Shown one piece after another: positions 14,001 through 25,640 of a stretch of 64,000 bases of DNA (positions within the stretch are counted from its first letter, which is position 1; each line of letters begins with the position of its first letter). The notes below the pieces were generated by a model. That model was given only the letters and a program-made list of their open reading frames with translations, ran no database searches and had not been told where the DNA came from. Made by a program: the position numbers and the translations under genes. The stretch is taken from assembly GCA_036023115.1 (NCBI GenBank), contig JAYKKT010000089.1:9279501-9343500 (forward strand), read 5' to 3'. This DNA is from Brasenia schreberi (Eukaryota; Streptophyta; Magnoliopsida; Nymphaeales; Cabombaceae).

Positions 14001-14641
14001 CCATGTTCTACTACTTTAAGGTGGGTGTACTGCAGCTTGAAGTGGTGGGACGAGGCTCTCGGAAACGAATCAAATCAGATGGTTTTATTTCTCAATCTTT
14101 TGGACCTTGGTTCAGCAGGGCATGGTGGTGGTGCTTCCATATCAGATCCAGATCTTCTATTTCTACCGACCCGAGGCTCGACACTAAGGTCAACAATTCA
14201 GTGTTGTCGCAGAGCCCGACTCGTTGGATCAGTTTTGGTCGCATCCGATTCGACTCAAAGAAGGTTCTGTTCATAACGAAAAATAAAAGAAGGCAAAAAC
14301 TTATCTGCTTCGCCATGGACAGGAAGATGGCCACTTGCATACAACCAGTTAGAAGAATAGGTTCACATAATTGATGATAGAAAAGGACATGTTTGTCACA
14401 TTAGTCAAAATTTTCCATCCCCATTTATAGAATGGATATTGCCATTAGCTGCTCTTCTTGCATCTTGTGTTGTGCTTTATATGAACCCTGTGAATATTAA
14501 GTGTAACTACTTATTTGTACCGATTTTACAAATAAATGGCTCTAACAAAAACTTGTTTTTAACTACCTGAAGTGATCTTGGATGGAAATGCTCGAGTAGC
14601 TAGCTGCCTGACTTCCTTCCTAGTTAGAGTGTGAAAGCACT

Positions 14642-14673
14642 TACACACACACACGCACACACACACACACACG

Positions 14674-14709
<36 letters not shown>
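14642..14709. repeat. Compound microsatellite (AC)n(AT)n
   Basis: AC repeats with two AC-to-GC interruptions pass into AT repeats, abutting the 'gtgattgggtccta' element end. Confidence 0.95.
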
Positions 14710-14870
14710 GTGATTGGGTCCTATCCACTCATGCTCGACTATTAATTTTTTTGGAGCATGAGTATAATAACATTATCCATCCATTTTTTTTAAATCTTAT
14801 ATTTTTTAAATTATACTCATCCTATAAAAAAGTAATGAGTTGACTTGAGTAAGTAAGATCTATCTTTCCA

Positions 14871-14925
<55 letters not shown>
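14871..14925. repeat. Compound microsatellite (AT)n(AG)n
   Basis: About 12 AT units followed by about 15 AG units, the same order as at 2.87 kb. Confidence 0.95.
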
Positions 14926-14930
<5 letters not shown>

Positions 14931-16421
14931 GTAGTAAATACTTAAATCTACTTTGTCATCTCAACTAGTCGATCCTTGAGTTGAACTATTGAGGTGATAA
15001 AGGAAAGAACATTTAATGCACATGATACATAATACAAAGTACAAAACATTTTAATACTTTTAATTCAAATTCCACCGTTCAAATGTTTGAGTAGGTCTAA
15101 ACATGGATTGGGTTTAAGCAATTATGAGCATTCTCTTACACGTATATTCATGCTCCCCGTTTACTTTTGAGAATATAAATGTCATTGAAAAAGTTTTACG
15201 AGTGTTGTAAAAATATAAATAACACCCTATTACACTAGTACCCCCCAAAAAAAAGTGTGCATGAGTGTGCATGTACAAGACAATGTAGTATATATAAGGT
15301 GCTTATAATAATTTCATAAAACAAAACATTCTTATAGTTGCCTCGCCAAACAAGTCTAGTGGAAAGTGCTTGCAGTAAGCCTTCAAACAAGCCAATCACT
15401 ATTATTGTACCAATGTCTCCAAATGAATAATTGTACTGGTTGACATAATTGAGAATCCTAGGCTTTCGCCTAATTAATGTCGTTCCTTTTTCAATTCATT
15501 TCTTTATTTTCTATGCCCCCCTTTTTTTTTTTGTAAATTAGGCAGCTACTAGGGTAGGTTGCCTAGAAGGTTTGACAAGAACTAGACCTCGATTTTTAGT
15601 GTTCGAAGTTCTACATTATGTTGTACATTAAACTAAACGTGGAACTCATCCTTCGTATATATGGAAATGTGGTTCCTTAAGCCCAACTTGAGTAAAAAAC
15701 TTAGAAGTAAGCCATACACAAACTACACCCAAGGGCTTTACATAAAAATCCAAGCATTTCCTCTCTCCTGCTGCTCCAATGCCTCGCAAGAAAACACAAG
15801 CATTGGTACGACTTGCAAATCAAACATAGAACTATGATTACAAGCTCCATATGGGTCAAGGTCCACAATTTCAGTACCTTGGGCTTGACACCATGAATCA
15901 AACGCATCCTAAGTAAGCATAGGCCCCTTGTAAGTCCAAGCCAACTTTTTCTTCATTTTAATATTTAAAAGCCCCTTTCTTTGGCATATTGGTCAAAATA
16001 TTGCCTGCCAACAATGGCTCAACAACCTCAAACGTAAGGCTGGTTCAGTGTCATGGGCTTCTACAAGCTAGCCAAGTCAAGCTGAACCTCCATTGTTGTT
16101 CATACTCAGACTTTAGATTGATAATCCATGAACAACTCGATACCATCATAGGGCCAATTGTACATCATGAGATCAATGAGATTTCACCGAGCAACCTTAA
16201 CCTAAATACTAAAGTTTAGCCACGTTCTGCAATTAGGTTCACAGATGGATCGGGTTTGGGTCTACCTGGTTTTGGCCTGAAGCCACTGTGACGGGAACCG
16301 GACCCATCGACCCGATTTGCTACCCCTACAATTTGGACATCAGTACTTGTTATTACAGCCTTAAATTTATATTGCAAGGGAAAACCTCTATCAACCAGCA
16401 TCATGAATACTGCAAGTTACT

Positions 16422-16554
16422 TATTCCTCTTTTGGTTACAAAGAAAGGCCGAAGCCTAACACAAAAACACAAGTATGCACCCCCGGGGAGCCGAACTCGT
16501 CCCCTGCATTTTGAGAGTCGAAGAGCCCTGCCAGGTGAGCTGACGCTCTGGGTG
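16422..16554 (-). mobile_element. SINE family 1 copy with 12-bp target duplication
   Basis: Minus-strand SINE: 5' 'gcacccagagcg', A-box 'tcagctcacctggcaggg', B-box-like 'gagttcggctcccc', body 'ttaggcttcggcc', 'gtaacc'. The 12-bp ctgcaagttact occurs at 16,410-16,421 and 16,555-16,566. It lies about 140 bp past the stop codon of the BURP gene, in the same orientation, so it is probably in or near that gene's 3' UTR. Confidence 0.85.
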
Positions 16555-16692
16555 CTGCAAGTTACTACTTGTTCAAACCAAAACATAACAGGAGAGAAGT
16601 AACAATCGAGAAAACAGCCATCGTAAGCTTTCTTCCATTTTACCAACAGTGTAGAAATTTAAAAAGAAAAGGAGAAAGAACTTAGACCCACT

Positions 16693-18644
16693 TCAGTCAG
16701 CCTTGACCCAGGTCATATCATTCTCAAAGATCCAATGGCACACCTCAATCTTCCCGGGCTCGGATCCTAATGCAATGAAGGCTCCATGGTGAGGCCCCCA
16801 GGCGCTTGTATCCAAATGACACACTGCAATTCCATGGTTGATATTCTTCTTGCTCTTAGCATCCAATATATCAGCCTCATACACTCTCATTACAGGAACT
16901 GAGTGACAGTAATACACCAAGTAAGGAAACAGACTCTGGTGGCATGAAACGGACCTTGTGACCCTTCCACCATGAAGACCCTTCACCTCGCCGATCTCGA
17001 CGTCCTTGCCCCACCCGTTGGTAGACTCGGTCGTCCTCAATTCGATCTTTTCTCCGAGCACCGACGTCGCGAAATCGACCATATCCTCGATGGAAGTTAC
17101 ACACCGCTTGGTCTCTCCCTTGCTTGATGCCTTTTCGCACTCGGCGAGAGTGTTCTTCATCACCTTCTCCATGCTAGAATTGTCACTAGCATGGAATACT
17201 ATCTTTAAGTGGTCGAGCTTTGAGCTTGAGAATGGCATTTTCTCTGCTATTGATCGTGGCAAGAAGGATCTTGGTGGCATTGAATCGCGAATATCCGGCA
17301 TGGGAATTATGGTTCCCGTCTTCAGCATTTTCTCCCTGAAGAACTTTCCGGGCTCCACCACCCACTTGTTCTTGGTGACCTTAAGGCTGGAATTCGAGCT
17401 TGCTGCTTGGCTTGTATAGTTAGAGAAGCTGACACTCTTCTTATCGGCATACTCAGCAAACGTGTTGTTTTTGCCGTAAGTTTTGAATCCGATTTTAGCT
17501 TCAGTGGCGCTCTGGCCGTAGCCTGTGAATTTGTCTGTGCCTACATTTGCAGTTTGGCCATAATTGGTGAAATCGAGCTTGGGCGAGATGCCGTTCTTGC
17601 CGTAGGAAGTGAACGAGTCGTCCCCGACGTTCGCCGAGTCTCGATAGCTTGAGAACGTATCAACAATGCCATTTCCATGATCACCGTAGCCCCGGAAATT
17701 GTTCTCCGGCACGTTGCCGTTCAACCCGTAGCTGGTGAACGAATCGTTGGCACGAGTGGCGTCCTCTCCGTAATGGGTGAATGTTGAACCGATGACATTG
17801 CCATTCCGGCCATAGCTCACGAAGTCGGACGGCGCGCCCGTGCCCTTCCGGCCGTAGCTCGTGAACGACTGGTCCCCGGCGTTCCCTTGGTCTGAGTAGG
17901 TCTGGAAATCCCGGTTTCGCTCAACTGCCTCCGTCTCATATGAGGTGAACCTGAGACTCGGAACGTTGATGTTGTCCGCATACTTAGTGAACCTTCCCGA
18001 GCCATCCTTGGCGCCGATGCCATAACTCGAGAACTCGCCGTCGGCAACATTGTCACTGGGGAAGTAGGAAGAGAACGAGTCGTCATGGCCGACCGAGCTG
18101 CGGCTATACCGCTGGAACGAGTTCGATGCGACGTTCCCATCAGGCGAGTAGCTCTGGAACGAATCCGTTCCGCCCATCGTATCGGAACGGTAGTTGGTGA
18201 AGTTTTGATCGCTATATGACGTGAAGTTCACGTTTGCGTTGTGCTTGTCCAAGCTAGACGAGATGTCCGGAAGACAAAAGAGTCGAGCGGACCCGCAGAA
18301 GGAGGGGAGGTGGGAAGGGAGCTCGTTGCGTTCGGCGTACCTCTGAAGGAGGGACAACTTGTACGCGTCGAGAGGGGATGCCTTGTCCGAAAGGAACGCG
18401 GGCATCGGGAACTCTGGAATCCGCTGGTTCCAGTATCGCAGCACGGAGGCCTTTGCAGAGAACGGATTCACGGCAGGAGCTACGCGTGCCGAAACTTGTC
18501 CCTACAAACAAACGCAAAGAAACCTCAGTTAGAAGCCCAGATCAGGAAATGAAGGAATTCAAGACACCCATCTGAACGAATGAAGGAATTCACAACACCC
18601 ACCAAGAGAAAAGTCAAGAGGAGGCCCCAAACTGACGACGCCAT
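16693..18644 (-). CDS. BURP-domain polygalacturonase beta-subunit-like protein
   Basis: Predicted apoplastic cell-wall protein of the PG1-beta (polygalacturonase non-catalytic subunit) branch of the BURP family; members associate with polygalacturonase and pectin. Exon 1 (from ATG at 18,644) encodes MASSVWGLLLTFLL, a hydrophobic signal-peptide start. The donor lies at about 18,592-18,602 (several GT choices in the same phase); the acceptor 'tttgtttgtag' places exon 2 at 18,501-16,693. The mature N-part has AVNPFSAKASVLRYWN, typical of the family, then about 21 FxxY(G) repeats (FTSYG, FVSYG, FTHYG and similar) at roughly residues 80-360. The C-terminal BURP domain shows all four CH pairs with spacing CHX10CHX27CHX25CH, ending CHWIFENDMTWV. 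About 620 residues in total, the usual family length. The frame is intact. A GA-rich tract lies just upstream. Confidence 0.92.
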
Positions 18645-18655
18645 TGCCAAATCCA

Positions 18656-18674
18656 CTCTCTCTCTCTCTCTCTC
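18656..18674 (-). promoter_or_regulatory. GA-repeat in 5' leader of BURP gene
   Basis: On the gene's strand, about nine GA units end roughly ten bases before the ATG. Short GA/CT runs are common in plant 5' leaders. A regulatory role is inference. Confidence 0.4.
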
Positions 18675-18699
18675 GTGTGAGAGGATGGAGTCTGGGCTG

Positions 18700-19080
18700 T
18701 GGCGTGGAACAGGTGGAAGGGAATTATAAGAGCGTCTGTTGCTTTTCCCCCCTTTTTCTCGTTTCACCCTTGTTGAATCAGAATAATCTTTTCCTCAAAC
18801 TTTCTGAACAAACTCGAAGTTTTCAAGGAGTTTGTTTAGAAGGATGATTATATATATAATAAAAATTATAAAAAAAATAAAAATTTGAGGGTATTGATAT
18901 TGCTTCCGAAAATGAGCATGTAAAGTATCCGCGTTCTCCGCGTTCTTGTTTTCCCTTATCGAGAGAGTCGGCACATATAGTTTTTCTTTTCAACTAAATA
19001 TAGAATACTTTCATCAGATCTCAAAATTAACCAATATAAATCTCGAAATTAACCAATATACTCATGAATTCTTGTTGTTA
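18700..19080. other. Probable promoter region of the BURP gene
   Basis: Non-coding sequence upstream (gene reads leftwards). AT-rich with no other gene. I could not assign a TATA box with confidence: 'tatatatataa' at about 18,849-18,859 is one candidate but is far from the ATG. Confidence 0.3.
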
Positions 19081-19092
19081 AAGATAAAGTGA

Positions 19093-19213
19093 TACCCCCA
19101 GTTGGTGGCTCAATGGCAGGGAGCTCTAGCGCTCTTGCTATTCGGGGGGAGTTCGACTACTGCATTGTGGGTGTGTTTGCGTTGGGCTTCAACCTCTGGT
19201 AAAGAAAAGAAAG
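19093..19213 (+). mobile_element. SINE family 1 copy with 11-bp target duplication
   Basis: Plus-strand copy: A-box 'tggctcaatggcaggg', B-box 'gagttcgactac', body 'gttgggcttcaacctc', 'ggtaaagaaaag' tail. The 11-bp agataaagtga flanks it at 19,082-19,092 and 19,214-19,224. Confidence 0.82.
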
Positions 19214-19224
19214 AGATAAAGTGA

Positions 19225-19919
19225 CATCCGATGAGAGGCTATTTGGAATTTCTCTAAAAGCTTAGTACTTGGGCCCAATCGACATCATAATCGGGTAAAA
19301 AAGATAGAGTAAAAAGCAATGTTATTTCGAGAGCATGATTATAAGGGAAAGTGAGTTTGATTATAAGGAGAAGTGAAACTATTCGAAGCTCAGGCCTCGT
19401 AAGCAAACACCTCATTGGAGTGTTGTAAGCTGGGCCCAAGTACAATGTTAATTTGTTTTGTTTCAACAATTTTGAACGAAAACAACAAAAAAGAAGAATC
19501 AGTGATGCCCTACTTGGATTATCAGGAGAGCAAGGATTTATTAAACCAAAGAAAACTTTTTTTTAATGGAAACCATGTGTTAATAAGATCTTAGTAACTT
19601 GATAATTAAGCAACTAAGTTGACTGCTAACACTGATTTTACCACTAATAGCCTTTCCCTTATCCCGAACTTAGTTTGCTTCAAACATTGGGTGGGTCTGC
19701 CCAATACCAGTTTAATTTTACCAATAACAATGCGAGGCATGACAAAGAAACTTGACATGTTGCAACGAACAGCTCCGTCGGAAGCTGTTTAGACCAAACT
19801 GTTTGTTGCAACAAGTTTTAAGGGATAATCTCATTCTGCTTATCTGCAAGAACCATAGATAAATGTGACAGCAAGACATGCTATCCCATTTTATCTAGTT
19901 CAATCTCCTTTTAGTTGAC
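19225..19919. other. Intergenic, nothing recognised
   Basis: No domain-bearing frame, tandem array or clear repeat end. Confidence 0.4.
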
Positions 19920-19933
19920 AAGTTGGTGCATTC

Positions 19934-20043
19934 TAAAAGGAAGCTGACCATAGCTCACCAAGCTTGGGGTGGACTCACAAGTTGAAGGTCATGAGTTCAA
20001 TACGCCCGTGCATCTGGCTTCAGCCTCCCATTGTAACAAAATA
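19934..20043 (+). mobile_element. SINE family 2 copy with 14-bp target duplication
   Basis: Plus strand: A-box region 'tagctcaccaagcttgggg', B-box region 'catgagttcaatacg', body 'gcttcagcctccc', 'gtaacaaaat' tail. The exact 14-bp aagttggtgcattc occurs at 19,920-19,933 and 20,044-20,057. The box spacing and the 'aggtcatgag' word separate this family from SINE family 1. Confidence 0.85.
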
Positions 20044-20205
20044 AAGTTGGTGCATTCAATTATCAATATGACCCACAAGAGGAACATAGCTTGGAGTGTT
20101 TCATAACCTAGAATTGATCACACTGGTGGGATGAAAGGCACCAGCCACTATAATGGCTGCCATGATTGGCTTTCCTTTCGCACCACATACTGGCCATAGA
20201 TTCGG

Positions 20206-20386
20206 CGGTGGCGGCGGATCTACATTGAGGCGAGGTGGGGCGGCCACCCTATCTGAAATTCGAAAAAACAATGAAAAAGTTATAGGACACGATCAAATTT
20301 ATAGCTACCATACATAATTCGCCCCACCCTAAACAGTCGAATAGGCAGTGTGCCCTACTCACAAAAAAATTCTAGATCTACCACTG
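20206..20386 (+). mobile_element. hAT-like MITE
   Basis: Starts 'ggcggatctacattgagg' with 'gaggtggggc', and ends 'ttctagatctaccactg', the inverted counterpart. It matches the elements at 23,614-23,783 (opposite orientation) and 41,839-42,010. No target duplication is evident for this copy. Confidence 0.6.
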
Positions 20387-20433
20387 TCCTGTGCGCCACG
20401 AACCCATAGCCTTTTAGGATTAGAAGAATAGCC

Positions 20434-20566
20434 GAACCTTTTTTTTTTTTGGTACAAAAGGGGGCCAAATCCTAACACACATATGCACCCTCCTCGGAGT
20501 TGAACTCATCACCAGAAGAAGAGCATAAGAGCACCGTGCCGGTCACCCTAATAATGCTCTTGGTGC
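20434..20566 (-). mobile_element. SINE family 1 copy with 8-bp flanking repeat
   Basis: T-run at 20,439-20,450, 'ggtacaaaag', 'gggggccaaatcc', 'cggagttgaactc' (B-box on minus strand), 'gagcaccgtgccggtc'. The 8-bp gaatagcc occurs at 20,426-20,433 and 20,567-20,574. It is more diverged than the copies at 13.9 and 16.4 kb. Confidence 0.68.
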
Positions 20567-20574
20567 GAATAGCC

Positions 20575-22559
<1,985 letters not shown>

Positions 22560-22641
22560 AACAGAAGCATGCCGTCATCAATAAAGCCACAAGTCATACA
22601 ACAAAAATCTAAAGGCACATTAAGCTGTGTAATTTTATGTA

Positions 22642-22676
<35 letters not shown>
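22642..22676. repeat. Microsatellite (CT)n
   Basis: About 17 CT units. The matching position in the second duplicate (about 28,422-28,448) holds GT then GA repeats. Confidence 0.95.
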
Positions 22677-22677
<1 letters not shown>

Positions 22678-23613
22678 GAATTTAATGATATCGTCTCCAA
22701 AAGTTGTTTGCATTAATTGTTTGAAAGGGACAAAAGCCTCTTCCATCGCAGAAAACACTATTCGTTCCTTCATGTGTATGATTTACCCCCCGTCTCTCTG
22801 TATTTTTATTGTCTTTTAAAGTAATTGCCGAAATTTAGCAAGATTAAACAATGAAATGCTTAAATTGGTAATGGATGCTTCCTCTTCCACAGCATCAAAA
22901 CCAGGATGGGTTTGGTGGAACGAGGCACATTAGTTAGAATAGAGATTTCCAGTGCAGAGACCTTAAGTCGAGGGTTTATGCTGGTTGGATTAATTGTACC
23001 TTCAGGTGCAGTTTCCTTACTGTCAGCTGGGGCTGGCTGCCGGCGATGGAAGTGATCAGTTTGGATCCGGTGCAGTTGTAGAAACCACACATGAACTGCT
23101 TCGGAACCAGTGAAACCCGAACTTGAGACCTCTTGGTTCAATTACAATTCTACTTTTCGAGAAGATGAACGGTTGAAACCATATTTAAGGTCCAGTTTCA
23201 CAATCCCACCTTTAATGCATATCTTTTTAAAAAGAAATTGAAAATTGAACTAGACTTGAAATCATAACCATTGTAGAATCGACCTGCAACAGGAGGAACC
23301 AAAATTGGAATCCTCTAGCCATTCGGTTCCAATTTTAGCTTTTAGTGGAACTGGAATCAACTAGGTCTAGCTAGCGCTAGCTCACATATATACGCAAACG
23401 AAAACATGAAGGACAAGGCCGAAAAGGCCATGTTCAGGTAAGGGGCACATGACTCTACCCAAGGAAACACAAGGAAACCAGTCGTGTTCAGGTTAGACCA
23501 GAATATTACATGAATCTAACCCGAATGTAAGACACTCTGCCTTTCGATCGCTAAATACCTAGATTTAACAATAAATGTCACACATCAGTCAATATTGACC
23601 GTAAACCAGCATT

Positions 23614-23783
23614 CAGGTTGTGGATTTAGAATTTTCTGTAAGGTGAGATGAACTGCTTATTTGACCATTTGAGGTGGGGCAAACTAAGAATAGTGGTCAT
23701 GGATTCCATTGTTTTCCATAGTTTTTTCTTTGGTTTTTCTAATTTCGGCGGCCACCACCTCGCCTCAATGTAATCCACCACTG
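23614..23783 (-). mobile_element. hAT-like MITE with 8-bp target duplication (7/8)
   Basis: A 170-bp element bounded by 'caggttgtggatttaga' and, inverted, 'cagtggtggattacattgag'. Flanks are ccagcatt (23,606-23,613) and ccaacatt (23,784-23,791), 7 of 8 matching. An 8-bp target duplication is the hAT superfamily signature. Internal 'gaggcgaggtgg' matches the other family members. Confidence 0.72.
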
Positions 23784-24253
23784 CCAACATTTGTCGTTTA
23801 GACATAGAATGCCAAATTTTGGTAGTTGTTTTCTCGAGGCAAGTTTTTTTTGACACGAGAGGGAACACAAAATCGCCCCCCTTGGGGGGAACTGCCTAGT
23901 TTCAGAGGTAATTCAAGGTGGCAAACGATATTTAATGTAGCCTTTGGTGTAGTACCAATAGTATACACATATGAGTGTGTTAGCTTGCATGTAAACACAC
24001 ACACACACATCTCTCTGTGTGTGTGCCAAGAGTAGAGTGAAATTTGAACATTTGAATTGAAAAGTAACCCTGCAAATTAAACTCAGTAAGAGTATACCCG
24101 TCTTCCCTTCTCATATTGTAGGACAGCAGTAGCCTACGGTCCAAAGCATGAATTGTAGAGATCAGTCCCTAACCTCAAACTCTCCCTGCCCTGGTAATCT
24201 AAATCGGGTGCGTGCACACACACACACATGTGTCTGATTTAAATGGTTAGAGC

Positions 24254-24390
24254 AGCACTCGGAGCGTTAGCTCAAAAGGACAAGGCACTCTAGTGCTGTT
24301 GCTGTTGGTGGGGAGTTCGACTCCCACAGGGTGCATGTGCATGTGCTTGTGTGCGTGTTAGGCTTTCGGTTCTTGCAAAAGAAAAAAAAA
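24254..24390 (+). mobile_element. SINE family 1 copy inside duplication copy 1
   Basis: Plus strand: 'gcactcggagcgttagctca', B-box 'gagttcgactccc', 'gttaggctttcggttc' and an A-rich tail to 24,390. The A-box half is altered ('aaaggacaaggcac'). Flanks ggttagagca and ggctaacgca match at 7 of 10, an uncertain target duplication. The second duplicate lacks a clean copy here, so the insertion probably postdates the duplication. Confidence 0.65.
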
Positions 24391-25069
24391 GGCTAACGCA
24401 CACCTTGCTCTTCTATATAAGAACTTATTCTGACAATCGTATGATTGCAGTACAGTGTGGTAATGAATTCGCTAGCTAGAATTCGGGTTCAGGTACTTGT
24501 CAGGCTACTCCTTGCAAGTGAAACTCGAACCCCAGGAACCCGTTGAAAAGGTATTAATGTTCTCATCATAAAAGAGACAACCACCCTTCATGAAGTGAAG
24601 TTAATTAAGCCCTTCCTCCATGCACGCAAGCGCACCCACACGGACAAAAAAATTTACCCGAATTCAAACACACACACACACATTTTTCTGTGCTGTTTAT
24701 GGGCAGTCACTTTCTTATCCTCCCACATGGTGAGGGTAGCCAAGGAATAAATGGGAACGGATCAATGACAAGAACAATCGCCATTAATTGTTGCAGAGCT
24801 CATCCAAATATGCAGTGGGATTTAAGATCAATTGCTGCTAATAACTCACTGTTACTCCACTCTTGTTTTGATACTGCACGTCATTGTGTCACTCAATGCA
24901 TGTTATGTTTCGTGCATATCACCTAGCAGAGGTGCAACAGTCAAGCTCGATGCGAGCTAGTCGAGATCGACTCCACAATGACGCGAACTCGACTTGGTCT
25001 TATCGAGTGTGAGCTGAGCCCAGCTCTCTAGTAGAGCTTGGCATATGGATTAGTCGAGCTCGAGTTGCT

Positions 25070-25376
25070 CAATAGCCTATCAAGCTTTATACATATAGTT
25101 TTGTCATGTATTAATGGGGAGAAGAAAATTGAAGAGAGCAAGGCATTATATATGAAAAGAGATGAGAAGCACCAATAGCCTATCAAGCTTTATACATATA
25201 GTTTTGTCATGTATTAATGGGGAGAAGAAAATTGAAGAGAGCAAGGCATTATATATGAAGAGATGAGAAGCACCAATAGCCTATCAAGCTTTATACATAT
25301 AGTTTTGTCATGTATTAATGGGGAGAAGAAAATTGAAGAGAGCAAAGCATTATATATGAAAAGAGATGAGAGGCAC
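25070..25376. repeat. Tandem array, 3 units of 101-103 bp
   Basis: Unit starts 'caatagcctatcaagcttta' at 25,070, 25,173 and 25,274 and ends 'agagatgaga(a/g)gcac'. Units differ by a handful of bases and a 2-bp indel, so the amplification is recent. The duplicate at about 30,597-30,700 has only one, diverged unit. Confidence 0.95.
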
Positions 25377-25640
25377 CAAGGGAAAGCATACCTTAATTCT
25401 GATCAGCATTGTGGCTAAGATCAAGTGCAGTAGCTCGATGAAGTGTATACCAATGGGCTTCTTTCAACCTATATCGTTTATCCTTTAGGCCCAAATTTGA
25501 GCTTTACTTAATTGAGCCCGTTCATGAGCTCATCCTAGATCAACTTAGTGGAGTTCACATTCATGAGCTTGCTCAAGCTCGAAAAGGAAACAAGCCTAAC
25601 AAGCCAAGCATGAATTGCTCTAATATAACCCATAAAATTT

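Larger units (their letters stand above)
14016..16400. other. Intergenic, no gene recognised
   Basis: AT-rich DNA with two compound microsatellites and a copy of the TAGGAYCCAATCAC end motif (minus strand, 14,710-14,723). A 126-codon frame at 13,994-14,374 overlaps the SINE flank and has no recognisable domain. Confidence 0.5.
22560..25640. repeat. Diverged direct duplication, copy 1
   Basis: Aligns in the same orientation with about 28,340-30,930. Shared landmarks in order: 'ggcacattaagc', a GA/CT tract, 'gatatcgtctccaaaa', 'gttccttcatg', 'catgaatctaacccgaatgt', 'ctgacaatcgta', 'gttctcatcataaa', 'cagtgggatttaagatcaat', 'ttggtcttatcgagtg', 'gtcatgtattaat', 'aacaagcctaacaagccaag'. It carries a SINE and a MITE, and a three-fold tandem array (25,070-25,376) that is single-copy in the other duplicate. 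I see no coding capacity. Confidence 0.8.
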
